Notes under the pieces: generated by a model
What the model was told of the DNA's origin: nothing
Seen by the model: only the letters and a program-made list of their open reading frames with translations
Database searches by the model: none
Program-made: the position numbers and the translations under genes
In this document: one piece after another, positions 1-12,000 of the stretch
How the letters are laid out: each line of letters opens with the position of its first letter
How positions within the stretch are numbered: position 1 is the first letter of the stretch
Assembly: GCF_032854445.1 (NCBI RefSeq)
Contig: NC_088296.1
Span: 11,074,706 to 11,138,705 of the forward strand
DNA: 64,000 bases
Source of the DNA: Liolophura sinensis
Taxonomy: Eukaryota; Mollusca; Polyplacophora; Chitonida; Chitonidae
Direction of reading: 5' to 3'

Positions 1-28
1 GCTAACCGACTGAGCCACGGAGGTCCCA
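1..28 (-). mobile_element. 5' head of a tRNA-derived SINE, cut by the window edge
   Basis: The reverse complement reads cctccgtggctcagtcggtt, the same head as the intact SINEs at 32692 and 55021 (A-box of a tRNA-like Pol III promoter). Confidence 0.75.
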
Positions 29-92
29 AACTCGACGTTTAAATGTAGTTACTAACATCGTTAAGATCGCTGTCATCGTCCTCACTTGATAA

Positions 93-137
93 TACACTGG
101 ACAAGGTATTCTTATGAAGAATGCCTTGTCCAGTGTA
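93..137. repeat. 45-base hairpin
   Basis: Two 21-base arms (tacactggacaaggtattct... and its inverse) with one mismatch and a three-base loop, starting and ending with TA. The loop is too small for a typical microRNA precursor. It may be a minimal palindromic element. Confidence 0.8.
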
Positions 138-427
138 CTTCCATCCCAACTTCTAAATGCCACTCAGACAACTTGCATTGAAAATGTCATTCAATTAAAA
201 TGTTTTGAATTCGTGCCTTGAGTGGAACAATTTCCAGTAATCTTGTTAATTACCACGACTAAACACATATCATTACGGTACCATGCTTTGTGGACAGTAT
301 CGATGTTTGAGTTTACAATCGTGGAAGCATCTCATATTTAGCATTATTTTAAGATTGCTTTAATATTACACTTGCAATATGTTTACTTCTTTACCGTTCT
401 GAATAGGATTCATTGAACATTATGCTT

Positions 428-715
428 TTAGTATTGTTTCTCAGTAATTATTACAATAGAAGAATAATCTGACGCAATCCCGGTATTCGATCCTTTGATC
501 GCGGTAAATGCGAGGCTTTGGTCATTTTTGGCGGACATACTAATTATGTCTTGACGCCTGTGTGGCATTATTTCCGTCTTATCTCTGCCATCTTTCTCAT
601 AGGCATGCCTGATATCTGTTAAAGGCGCTAACGCCTCTGTCAGAAAATCCATATGAAAAACAGACAAAAACGTGTTATTGGAGTCAGACGTTTTCTGTTT
701 TACAAACAAGGACAT
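428..715 (-). other. Unidentified minus-strand open frame (95 codons)
   Basis: ATG-initiated frame beginning MSLFVKQKTSDSNNTF, with a mixed, protein-like composition (for example MSAKNDQSLAFTAIKGSN). No family is recognised and no promoter or splice context is clear. It lies in the region where upstream receptor exons might be expected but on the wrong strand, so it is not one of them. Confidence 0.15.
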
Positions 716-2379
716 GCTGATGGAATAACGAAGCTAGTCGACATCAGTTACGAGTTTTTGTTGCTTTGTCGCTGTCTATTGCTGCACCAAAGGAAAGTGC
801 GTTTGATCGAATCAAACGGAAACGCCTGGCGCATGCGAAAGGTTTGACAAAAACGCCAACGAAACATGATTCTAAGATCAAAATTGGAAAGTTTCAAATG
901 CAGAAATGGCGTCAGCTCAAGCACATTTTGAAATTATATTTTTGCGATTCTTTCCGGGCAGTTTTTCTGGTATTCAAATTATTCAGTATCAACGGTGCGA
1001 TTCGAAGTGAATGTCATTGCTTGTATACATAATTGAATGATAATGATCTTTTCGTACTATATTGAATTATTCCCCCCCCCCCCTTTATTTTTTTGGAAGG
1101 GGAGGGGGATATATTGTGATTTTCAACTGTGCAAGCTACTGATTGTCACCCAGACCTCTACGATGAGCGTGAACTGGAGAGTTTCACATTTCACGTGACT
1201 TGTATGGCTGTCAATGAACACACAATCTGATTTTAAAACTAATGCCCAGGCTTTGGGGGCCCTCGTGCTTTGCGAATCTTTGCGAAGGGATTTGGTCCAG
1301 GATGGGGGTTCCCCAATATGGCATCAGCTGATACCGGTTTTTAATGTCCTTTCGACAAACAGACCGCTTGTTCTGGTCATCCTGTACTCTGTCATCAATC
1401 ATGTCCTTTTTTTATAATCCTGTGTAAATTCGGTCTTTCGGCGATCTAACTTTTTATGGTTTTTAGGACGAAACGAAATCGATCTGTAGGGAATCCAGTC
1501 GAATTCCCATTCCGAAAATAAAATAGACATGAATATGACACCCATCCATCTGGATGTCAAGTTTATTACATTCAGCTTTTATAGCATTCTCGACATCGGG
1601 TATTATTTTATGACCTTGGTGAATTGCTTGCAATTTTTATGGCGCATAGCTGTATTTTCTTGGACACCATTGTAAAAAGGCTTGGAATGCGGTCTTGAAG
1701 TCCTTGTGATGTAATTTTCTCCCTGTCCCGTGTTACTTTAAAGGCCCCAGTGAAAGAGATATGAAAGAATTTGCAATTGACCTTCCGTGACAGAAACAGA
1801 GTATAACCTCTATAGAAGCAAGTCGTGAAAAGCATTAATTCTGCTTACCCACACATTAATGGTTTAACTAAAATTCTATAGGCCCCGTATGTATTAACGA
1901 TTATTAAAGAACGAACATCTCTCTTACGGAAAACGAATTTGCTTGGTTTGTGAACGGAATCTATCCTCAGGAAGCCATACGTAAGGGCATGAGAGGAATA
2001 CATGGCTGTAGATCGAAAACATAGCCACAGAACTTGTGACTGTTTTCCTCTTCCTCTTCATCATACCATAATTTTATTTTATTCACCTCTGAGACATTTT
2101 GTGTGTTTTAAGTGATGACGTTGCACCTGCAGGTCGAAGGATACATTTTATATATGCGATACACATTCTTAAAAATGGCTCTAAGAAAACAATGAAATAA
2201 AAAAAATACATGTTTAAGCCTATGTTTAACACTTGTTTTTGGTGTATTGTTATTATTGTCATTAAACATCCACTGACATTTTTTTTTTGCCTTATAACTT
2301 TACAATGTTACATAATGTAAAATACAAAATCGTAAATATTTGTGGAGATGTTACCCAAGTATATTTTTGTTTTTTGTAG

Positions 2380-2491
2380 TTGTTGTGCTATGTGCCTCTC
2401 CGAACTCTGTGCGAGAGATCATGCTCAAAGCCGAGGAACTCAAATTTGACAATGGAGAATACGTCTTCTTTAACATCGACTTGTTCGGGAG
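2380..2491 (+). CDS. NPR1: Exon a: NPR-like ligand-binding domain, middle part
   Basis: Starts after a T-rich acceptor (tttttgtag) with two bases completing a codon from an upstream exon. It then encodes [20 protein letters not shown] followed by a segment ending FFNIDLFG, the typical turn of the ANF-receptor fold. It ends with AG of a split codon at donor G|GTAAGT (phase 2). The previous exon, with the signal peptide and first lobe, is not recognisable in the 2.4 kb upstream. Confidence 0.9.
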
Positions 2492-5400
2492 GTAAGTAGA
2501 TGATCGACCTATCTCATGTTTGCATTCCATTGCCAGACCTGATTATCGTCTTGCGTGACGTGGAGCCTTTGGACGAAGCGCAGCACGCTCTATTAGCACA
2601 AGGTTTCTCGACCTTAACAGATACCAGGCAATGATAACGCCGCATTTTAGTTACTCTGAGCATTGGACCGTAGATGGCTCAGACATCCAAGTCATCTGTC
2701 TTACGGAAAAAGGCCTAGGTGATGTATTGTTACTAAGGTGGCAACAGATTAAGGAGTTATGAAGCCGCGAGTTCGAACCTTGCCATTGTTGGTTTGTCTT
2801 CTCATTTATATTATGCGGATTGCCAGGAATTTTTTTAAATGGATTTCGAATTTCTGATTTCTTCCACTCATAAACCTAAAGGTGAATGAAGTGTCGTAAA
2901 AGTTAAGATTTTAAAGTTCTGCGCAAATCCTTGCGCTTATCATCCTGTCAGACTTGATCACAATCACATTACAACATCGTTATAATCCACATTTTAGCAC
3001 ACATCGACGTCATTTTGGATATGTTCCTTTACGTCGCCGGAATATGGTGTTTAAAAAATGTCAAGAGTAAATATGAAAAAGACAGCCTGTAACAAGCGTT
3101 TTATATATAACAAAGGGGTGCCAGCTATGGTCACCAAAAAGAATAGGAATATTGAATGAGGCAACATCACGTGCGGTATGTAGGTTCCCGCCATTCCAGA
3201 TATTTTCCTTATAATCTTACCATGGTATATAGACATACATTGTTGAGCCTTTGTTGTATTTCTTTTATCCGCTCATACGGGTGACCGTCGTGAAAGTAAA
3301 GTTAATAGATGCCATTGAAACTATAATATTATCTGTATTAATTATAGATAGGTCTTCCTTCCTTTGTGGTTATTGTTATGAGTTTTTAATAGGTAACTCA
3401 GCTGATGTATGGTTTGTTCAGACACACACATTGTCCATGCCGGGTGTGTCATCATTTCATGAATGTATCTGTTTTATTTTGTGGGCGTATATTTATTGTG
3501 CAAATTTGACTCGACGTTTACGTGTTACAAGCAAACAGTTGTACAATTGGACTCAGAATAATGTCACAGAATAATGTTACAGAATAATGTGAGAATTATC
3601 ATACATCATGGAGACCCTACATTATACCATCTGACACATTGCTAAAAACTCGTATACATAATCAAAGCTTATTTACTTGCACCTTCATTCTGGTTAAACT
3701 TTGACATCATTTATCTTGTAAAGTCATGGGGATCCGAGTATATGAAGCTTCTCTACATACGGTTAAGAAGGAAATTACATTTTGGCGGAGAAATTAATTT
3801 GGCCCATAGTGGGTTAATAGTGCCTCAGACCGACACCCTCCTCGGACACTTATGTCCTCCTCCAATTGCTTAATTCTAAGGGGCCCTTCGATCAACAGGT
3901 CTGTTCGCCGTGAGGGCGATTGATTTTAACACCGCGTTCAACAAATAGCATAGGAGTTCTGTTCAATGTAGCCCTTCTAGCAAGGACATTACTATTTGTT
4001 GAAGAAGACAGACACTGTCGGCGTAGAACGGTCGAAACACTGTTTAAATCTTTTTTTAAGAGCTCTTGACAACCAAATTGATTTCGCTCGGGTCGGCCAT
4101 GCACTCTGAACCAGAGCTTTTTGTATTCAGGCTCTGCTCAGGCTGTTTGTATTGCATCATCTGTAAAACGATCGTTTACCTCTACAAGTATACAAAGACG
4201 TCTCATCGTTGGGCTTCGGATAATAGAAGATGGCAAATGTTGCGCCAACTTACGTTTGGTAGTTTTTGTGTTGCGGTCGGTACATGGAAACAGCATCTTG
4301 TACTTGACTGTAATATGTGTTGTATCGGAAATGAACACATTATTCCTTCCTTGTAACTGTCAAAAATCTGTTGTCCTAAAAGAGATAGTATTTTACAACC
4401 GTGTATCTCACAAAAGAAATCTATGACCGTAAAAGAGATAATGCTTGATATCCGTGTAACTGACAACGAGTCAGTTACCCTAAAACATATGTTGTTTTAT
4501 CTGTGTAACTGACGAATATTATGTTATATTGGTGTAACTGACAACAAATCAGATGCCCTAAATGATATATTATTTTATATTGGTGTAACTGACAACAGAT
4601 CAGATCTCCTAAGGGAGATATTAGTTTGTATTGGTTTAACTGACAACAAATCAGTTACCCTAAAAGAGAAATTCGTTTATACCTGTAACTGGAAAACAGT
4701 CTGTTGCTCTAACAGACATTTTCTTTTATATCGTGATTGAACCTTGCGGTTGATTTTTTCACCAGCATATATATTAAATCTGTTCGTTTTGCCAGATAAC
4801 ATTTGCCAGATGGACACACTCAACCCTGTTTTAAACCTTGTTAAGAATTTTGTAAAACTAATTGGCATAGACGCAGAGCATATGGCAGGGAAACCTTAGA
4901 TTCTCACTACTCCGGGGCTCTCGTAGTCTTGATGTCAATCAATCAGTTGTCTTAGATGGCTGTGTGGAAAGCGTTACTGTGTTAAGTGCACTTGCCTTCC
5001 GTCTTCCACAATTATGACATGCATATTCCGCCTGATCTGGTGAGGAGTCCGGGTGTGTGTGTGTGTGCATCGCACGCTGAAGTGTTCGTTGGTTACTCCG
5101 CAGTGAATGATGGTCTGCTGGCATTCTGGTTTTCTCCACCTCATATAGCCAGATGAACACACTGCTCTGTGTCAATTTTCTGTATATATACACAATGATG
5201 TGTATTTTTCGACAGATATAAGCATCGTAAATGTGTTCAAATCCAAATACACAATAATTACTGTAATGACTGTAGATTGGCAGTATAGACATATTCAACA
5301 ATATCTATTCACTTATTCGGTGTTTTACGCTTTACTTAAGTATAATTCACTTACTTGACGGAGAGGAAGCCAGCGTGATTGAACTCACAAGTATTATCCA

Positions 5401-8400
5401 ACAAGGTACAATATTTTGGGCTTTAACTTCTCAACATACTCGTGATTATTCTGTTGATGTTTGTACCTTTACAGCCTATTGTCTTCGAAAGTCGTAACGT
5501 TGAGCCATATTTTGACATTACCTTGTTTATGTACCCACCGCAGTTGATCGTAACGTCAACACAAGGAGCCTTTAGATACATAATATTGCATTGTTTTGCA
5601 ACTGCCACCAAATTCCTCTGTAAAATTACACCTTTTGTTATTACGTAGATATTAAGTGGTTGCGTTACACGCACAGAGATTAAGGAAATAAAACTGGAAT
5701 GTGCACATACTAAAACCCGTTTAAAACGGTATTAATTGTCTTTAATAAATGTTTGTGACACCTGAATCAGTTTATCGGTTAGGCTTCCTGCCAAAGCTTA
5801 CTTCTGCTACATGTACTCAATGCATTTCCCACCACACAAGAAACGGACCGTGGGTGAAGGCGGTGTAAGTAAAACATTCCTGAGTACGTCATTAAACACC
5901 AATACATCAATAAATATGCACGCTCTAAGAGACAAAACCCGTAAGTGTGAGATGACCATACTAGGTGAATAACAGTCATATCTAAAATAATGACCAATGA
6001 AACAACGAAAATGGGATGTTTGCAACTACGTCTGGTTTAGATACGTTACACCATATTTTTTCAATGTGTATATACTCACTTGTACAGATTGCTTATGGGC
6101 AGGAAAATCTGAGGAAAAAACTCTTTGTGCAGAAAATCTTGATAATTTGGTTATAAAACATGATAGTTGTTGTATTACAACTGTTATTTTTTTCTGATCC
6201 CATTCCGTCAAGAGAAAGGCATATTGCTTCATCTGATAAATTGTGCAAGTCAATGTTTTAGAAAGTACGCATGAGAACGAGGCTCTGGGCAGAGGAAGTG
6301 TACAACGATATACGAAGGGAGATGCATTATCAAGAGATCCCGATGGATACGATTAAATCATTTTTAAAAAAAGCCCCCCCCCCCCCCCCACGACTCCCTC
6401 ACAAAATCGGTACTCCATCATATTTGTCTTTGTCTTCATCCATCCAAAGGTGTTCTTTTTCGGGCGCACCGTGTAAGCGATGTAAGAGCGAATTGCGTGA
6501 TGGGATGTACAAGTGCTGTTATGCTATCTAACAAAGTGGCCTTTTCCGCCTGCCTATCTTAAAGTTTAACACGAAAAAGATGGCATTGTATTTTTAGGTC
6601 AGACGAGAATTACACACACACAATATGTCATTGTCAGTGGTGGCAGTTAAAACATGTGGGATAAATAGGGAACACAATCATTGGAGTGATAAAGGTAAAG
6701 GCAGGCGTGAGAATTTTCATCATTTTATACCCAGTAAGAGATAATCCTGATGCTTTGTACGATTCGGTGTTCGACCTAGTTCACTTGTAACCAGACTGTG
6801 GTATGTGGTACCTTGAGCGTACGCATTCGGTGTTTACCATTCGCCTTCAAATGCAGTACATGCCATGGTTTATGGCGGATTTGGACAACATTTCACTGAT
6901 GTTTATCATAGACGTCTTGATTCGGTATGGGTCCTTCATGAGCCCTGAACAAGTCTTATTATCTGCCATTATCTGACAAATACATCATGCATTGCAAATA
7001 TTGAGTCTGTCTCGCCATTATGTCTCATTTTTAAACACCTGTTAAGGCTGTAACATTTTCTTCTTACACAGCATGTCAGCATTGCGTTCTCATAAAAAAT
7101 ACGTTTGCTACAACTGTGAGTACATTTATAGATGTAAAATGCATATTGGGATTAGAGATATTGCATATTTCTGGATATGCATCTTGCTTGATGATAAGAC
7201 AGCAGTACCCAACGGTTGATGCTTAGCAGTCGAGCACAATGCTGGCCTTAGGCAATAATGCAGACTGGAAGCTTTTGTTCGATGTCGGTTGTTATCTATA
7301 GTCATTAATATTCCATATTTTGACACAAAAAGTGGATATTATCCCCCAAAAATTTAATCACCGCTTTTATCCAATTTAATGTAGCATTGAGCTTTTACCA
7401 GGTATCTCACAGAAGACTAATCGGCTGATTCTTTGACTCACCGATGACCTCTACGATTCCATGTAACAATAACCTAATATACAATTAAAGATCTCAGGTG
7501 AGATACAAGGCAAGAGGGGTGAGTGTGGATTAGCAAAAACTAAAACAACCAGTTTTAGAGTGTGTGTTAACTCTGCAATCAAGTAATGACTCTCCAGATC
7601 TGAGAGGAGTACAGCGTCTGTACATTGCTTTATTTATTATTTATTTGTTTTGTTTTATTTATATCTTACGCCCTTCTCAATAGTTTTTCACTTATACGAC
7701 ATCGGCTTTCATTGCTTTATTGAAATTGATGACATTTTGCCAAATGTATATATGCATCCAAAAAGTATCACGCATAAATTTAAAAAGCATACTTTTTCAT
7801 TGTTGTTATTCTGAATAACGGATATGTCGCAGTTCCCTGATGTGTTTACAAAAGCACTATAAACACATGTGCAGCAAAAAGTCTTGTCGAAAACATTCAT
7901 CTGGATTCAAACTATTTTTTAGTACATTGAGTTGTTTATGATGTCGTCTGATAATCCAACTCCAGTTGAAGAATTTAAGGTGGATTTGTGCGATTAAAAA
8001 AGCATGTTTCATTTTCAATTTTTCTTGTGACCGTGCGTTATTGTCTTCTAGCAAAGAGAACTGACTGCTGCTTTCATAACGAGGCCATCGATCGTACAGC
8101 CTTCTAGGAAGGCACGGATTTCCCTTAGTGGCTGTCCAAAACTTTATTCATTTAACAAACTGCGTACGTATTCACCCTAGCGCACTAAACCCTTGACTGT
8201 CCTGTCGAACAACTGTAATGATTATTGGGAACATGGATGGAGGGAAATGTCTGTGCTGGTATAGAATTTGAGTGCGAGGTGTCCGTAAATCAGTCGCCAT
8301 GGGTAAAGTTTTGGAACGTCTGATTCCCTCGTTGTTCTTAAGGTGAACGCTATGTCCCCGGGATACCATGGTCATTTTCGTTTACGATCGGCCTTAGTCC

Positions 8401-8964
8401 TGTGGGTTATGACAAAGATTTGTTCAGTTGCCTCAATTGTATTAGGCTCCAGGACTGTCTGGTTAGCGGACTAGCCCCAATGGTGTTTCCACATTATCGA
8501 TATCCTGCCTCTGTTAGATTGGCCTATAGGACTTTGACCAAACTTGCTCAAAGATGTAGGGTATGTGGAAGGTTTGATTCTGAAATTACCTCTTTTCTAC
8601 CGTGCCAGTGGACAGTGTTTGTTAGAGTAAGAAAGAGCCCATTGCAACAGGCTATCAACAACGTCCAGTTACACAGAAAAATGTTTGATTCCCCTGACGG
8701 GTGATTGACCATAATCTATTGAAAACCAACAAAGCGCCGTTACATTGATACAGGAACAAGGGGTCATTTTCACATAATGCTTCATTGGATATTTCAGTCT
8801 AGTGTTCGAATCCTGTTATCGCCTAGGGGTTTCTTGGCGTTAGGCATTGTGCGGTGGTGTCATACAGTTTTATCGCCTGGCTGCTCTACGGCTATCTGGT
8901 TAGTCAGTCTTTATAAAACAAAGAAATAACAAAGAAATAAATAATGAATAGCTTGTATCGGACA

Positions 8965-9047
<83 letters not shown>

Positions 9048-12000
9048 TATATACTGTCCGATACAAGCTATTTATTATTTATTTCTTTGTTATTATATAT
9101 ATTTTATATTTCAGAATGTCTCTACATAGCTCTTGGAATATTTAGGTTTGTACACGATGTACTGTATACTGCATTATAATGGGTAGACGACTGTACGTTG
9201 GATGGGCTGATCAGCCGATCACTGACACTTACGTCTAGTAATGCTGAATCTGACCCCGAAAATATAAGGCTTGTGGCCAGGGCATGGACTGTAGCCAACA
9301 GAGATCGCAATAATATTGACAGATAGTGTAAAAGATAGACTTATGTTCCAGCATATGGAATGACATCCAAACCTTGAACCGAATAATGACTGGCACCTAC
9401 ACCAGTGTGCTGGATTTTGCACCAATCGTGTTGCGGATTACAACAATATGTGTAAGGTCCATGGTGAGTGACCCTTTTCATATCGTTCTATCACAACGGA
9501 TCAGTCTTGTCAAAGGTTTTGACTGTGTCTGATGACCTATATAGCTCAGACGGTGATTTCCTATTCATGGATTTTGGGCAGATAAAATCTACCAGTAACA
9601 TTCCCACGAAGCATCGACGCAGATTGCCCTAGGCTGCTTCGTGAAATATTTCGTTTGTCTTATCGTATATATATAAAATACACGGATGCCATAGCGACCG
9701 AACAAATGTTTTTCGTAAGCTTACATCAACCGCTGTTTGCGTTGGATCACGTCAGGAGACGGCACCACTGTTGTATGATCATATCAAATAATACGAAAGA
9801 CAGATAATAAAAATGCATGAATGTTTTTAATTAATATTCGAAAGAATACGAAAAAAAAAATCAGATGGCTAGATTAAATTGAATTTGATTTATACCATAC
9901 TAGGTGATATTGAAATCAAAGCTTGGTTCTGCGTTCGCGGTAGCCAAACGAAGCCGCCTTGGACAACGTCATACTTACTGTATGCGCATACTCTCTAACA
10001 TTTGGTGTACATCACTGCCACCACTAGCAGATTTTCCATGAAAGTCTTGAAGAACGCTGATGTGAGTGGGGTTACGGTGATGAAGCAGGACGTGATGTCA
10101 GAAAACACAAAAAAAAAACCCTGCCTCGACCAGTTTATGATATTGTGTATAATAATACTTCACACATATGCTTTCTATTCGTCTAAAGTTTCCACAACAT
10201 GATTCCAATCAACACCTGGAACAATTTAATTGTAGTTCCGCGCGAGGATGCTAATGGCGAGGGTTAGGTCTGAACAACCCTCCAGGCGTCGTACAGACTC
10301 CAAAGACCAAGCTTCTCTAGTGGCAGCTGTGATGTAAAGCGAGCGTATAGAGCGGCGCATGCGCTGTAAGCAGTGAAAGGTCAAAGTGGACACCTTTGAC
10401 TATTAAAAGACATAAATCTGGCGTACTGGCTGCTCAGTCCACTTTATGGAAACTTTTCCTGTGCATGCGTGTTCATTTGGGTCAGCTCTGAGCTGCCTAT
10501 TCTTGTCTTGGAAAATGTGTGTTCTGCGTGTATGCGTACGCTTCGATAAAATGGTGACGCCACACCTGCCAGTGTCGTTAGCACATGTTATGAAGGTCAA
10601 ATATTCTAGACGCCAGAAATTAGATTCGTGAATATAAGTTTATTCATAAATCCATAAGTGTAAAAAATGTTTACTTTATATACACTTTCTTAATTCGTTG
10701 GTGGTTGATGTTGAACGATGCATTGAAAGTCTTCGTAGTCTTGGGATTGTTGATCCGGGACGTCCATCAAAGTTGACAGCTTACTGACGAATGTCTGTAT
10801 CGACGCAGATATTGCCAATCCAAATCTTTCCAAAAAGGGCATCGCATTTACCCAATAATGAACTTTTGGCCAATCATTTAGTCTGTTGCTGGAATATAAT
10901 CCAGCCGTAATCAGCCAGTGGTGTAAGAGGTTACAAACCCAGCGTGCCTGTCAAAGATAACAAGACCCTTAACTCTCCCCCTGTCTGACGTCCAGGCAAA
11001 CTTACACGGTTGATCAACATGGCGTAAGTAGGAGCTTACCGATTCGGATGAAAGCCTCTCCTATAAATTGGCCATTATCAGATTCTAAACAAGAGGGCCT
11101 CTGTGTTCTGACTGTTGTAGTAGTTTTGACGGAGCAACGAGCCCAACTAAATGCCGTCAAGTCCAGGCTATTCAGGTAGAAGTGCTTTCCAAGTAATGTA
11201 TACATTGATCTGGCTACGAGACAAAGCCAGCGCATTCTGACAACATGCCGGGTTTGGGATTGAACAGGCTTGTCTTTCGGCCCCGCGGCTTCTGTTACTC
11301 TTTCCACACATACGCGGTAACAATATGCTGATTAACATTTTCCTGGCCGTAGGGGCACATTGGTTGTGTTTCTGTTTTTGTGGAGCAAATAGAGATTTTA
11401 TAAATTGAAACATCACGAATATTTCCAGACACCTATTGTTATGGCAGCATTATTGACGGCTGTAAATCCACATTACTGAGCTCGTACAGCTGCGGGACGG
11501 TAGAATATGTTTGTAAATATTACCGCTCTTTGAAAGGTCACATCGCGTGTTACAACCAATCTATCGCTGGTTTCTGTGCCGCCCTTGGCTAGAAGGTTTC
11601 ACGTGTCTGACAAGTGGTTTCCTTCATCCATAAATCTCACCTGGAGCATGCAGTATTGACATAACTTGTGGTTAAACATTTCTAATTAATTGATTTCTGA
11701 CATTATGCAACATCGCTCGCCCTGTCCATCATAAACATTGCTTTATCATTTCTCCTTGTCGTTGAGCGAACAGTCTTTAGCGAAATTAGAGATGCATTGT
11801 TCACACCTTTACAACATATACCAATTAATGAATTTTACCCATTGTAGCTTTGGCGAGCCAGTGATAATGACTTTCCCTAAATCGCAAATCACTATTATTC
11901 GACAATGAGAAGAGCTAATCGCAAATTTGTGTTGAAATCATGTCAAATATGAGGCCTTCTCTGCAAGGTGTCCTATGGTTGTTTTGCTTTTAATGGCCAA

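Larger units (their letters stand above)
29..2379. other. Non-coding flank or intron upstream of exon a
   Basis: No frame here resembles the first half of an NPR ligand-binding domain, a signal peptide or a promoter for the receptor. Contents: a 45-base hairpin (93-137), the minus-strand open frame at 428-715, and a poly-C/poly-T/G-rich stretch at 1071-1110. It is most likely intron sequence of the same gene. Confidence 0.6.

Noticed and set aside
4939-5301. 120-codon minus-strand frame
   Set aside because: Low-complexity stretches (HTHTHP from a GT repeat), no recognisable domain and a SINE fragment at one end.
8402-8704. 100-codon + strand frame with several Cys
   Set aside because: No motif recognised, no splice or start context; expected by chance in 64 kb.
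8944-9129. Frame encoding alternating Tyr-Ile
   Set aside because: Translation of the (TA)n core of the palindrome.
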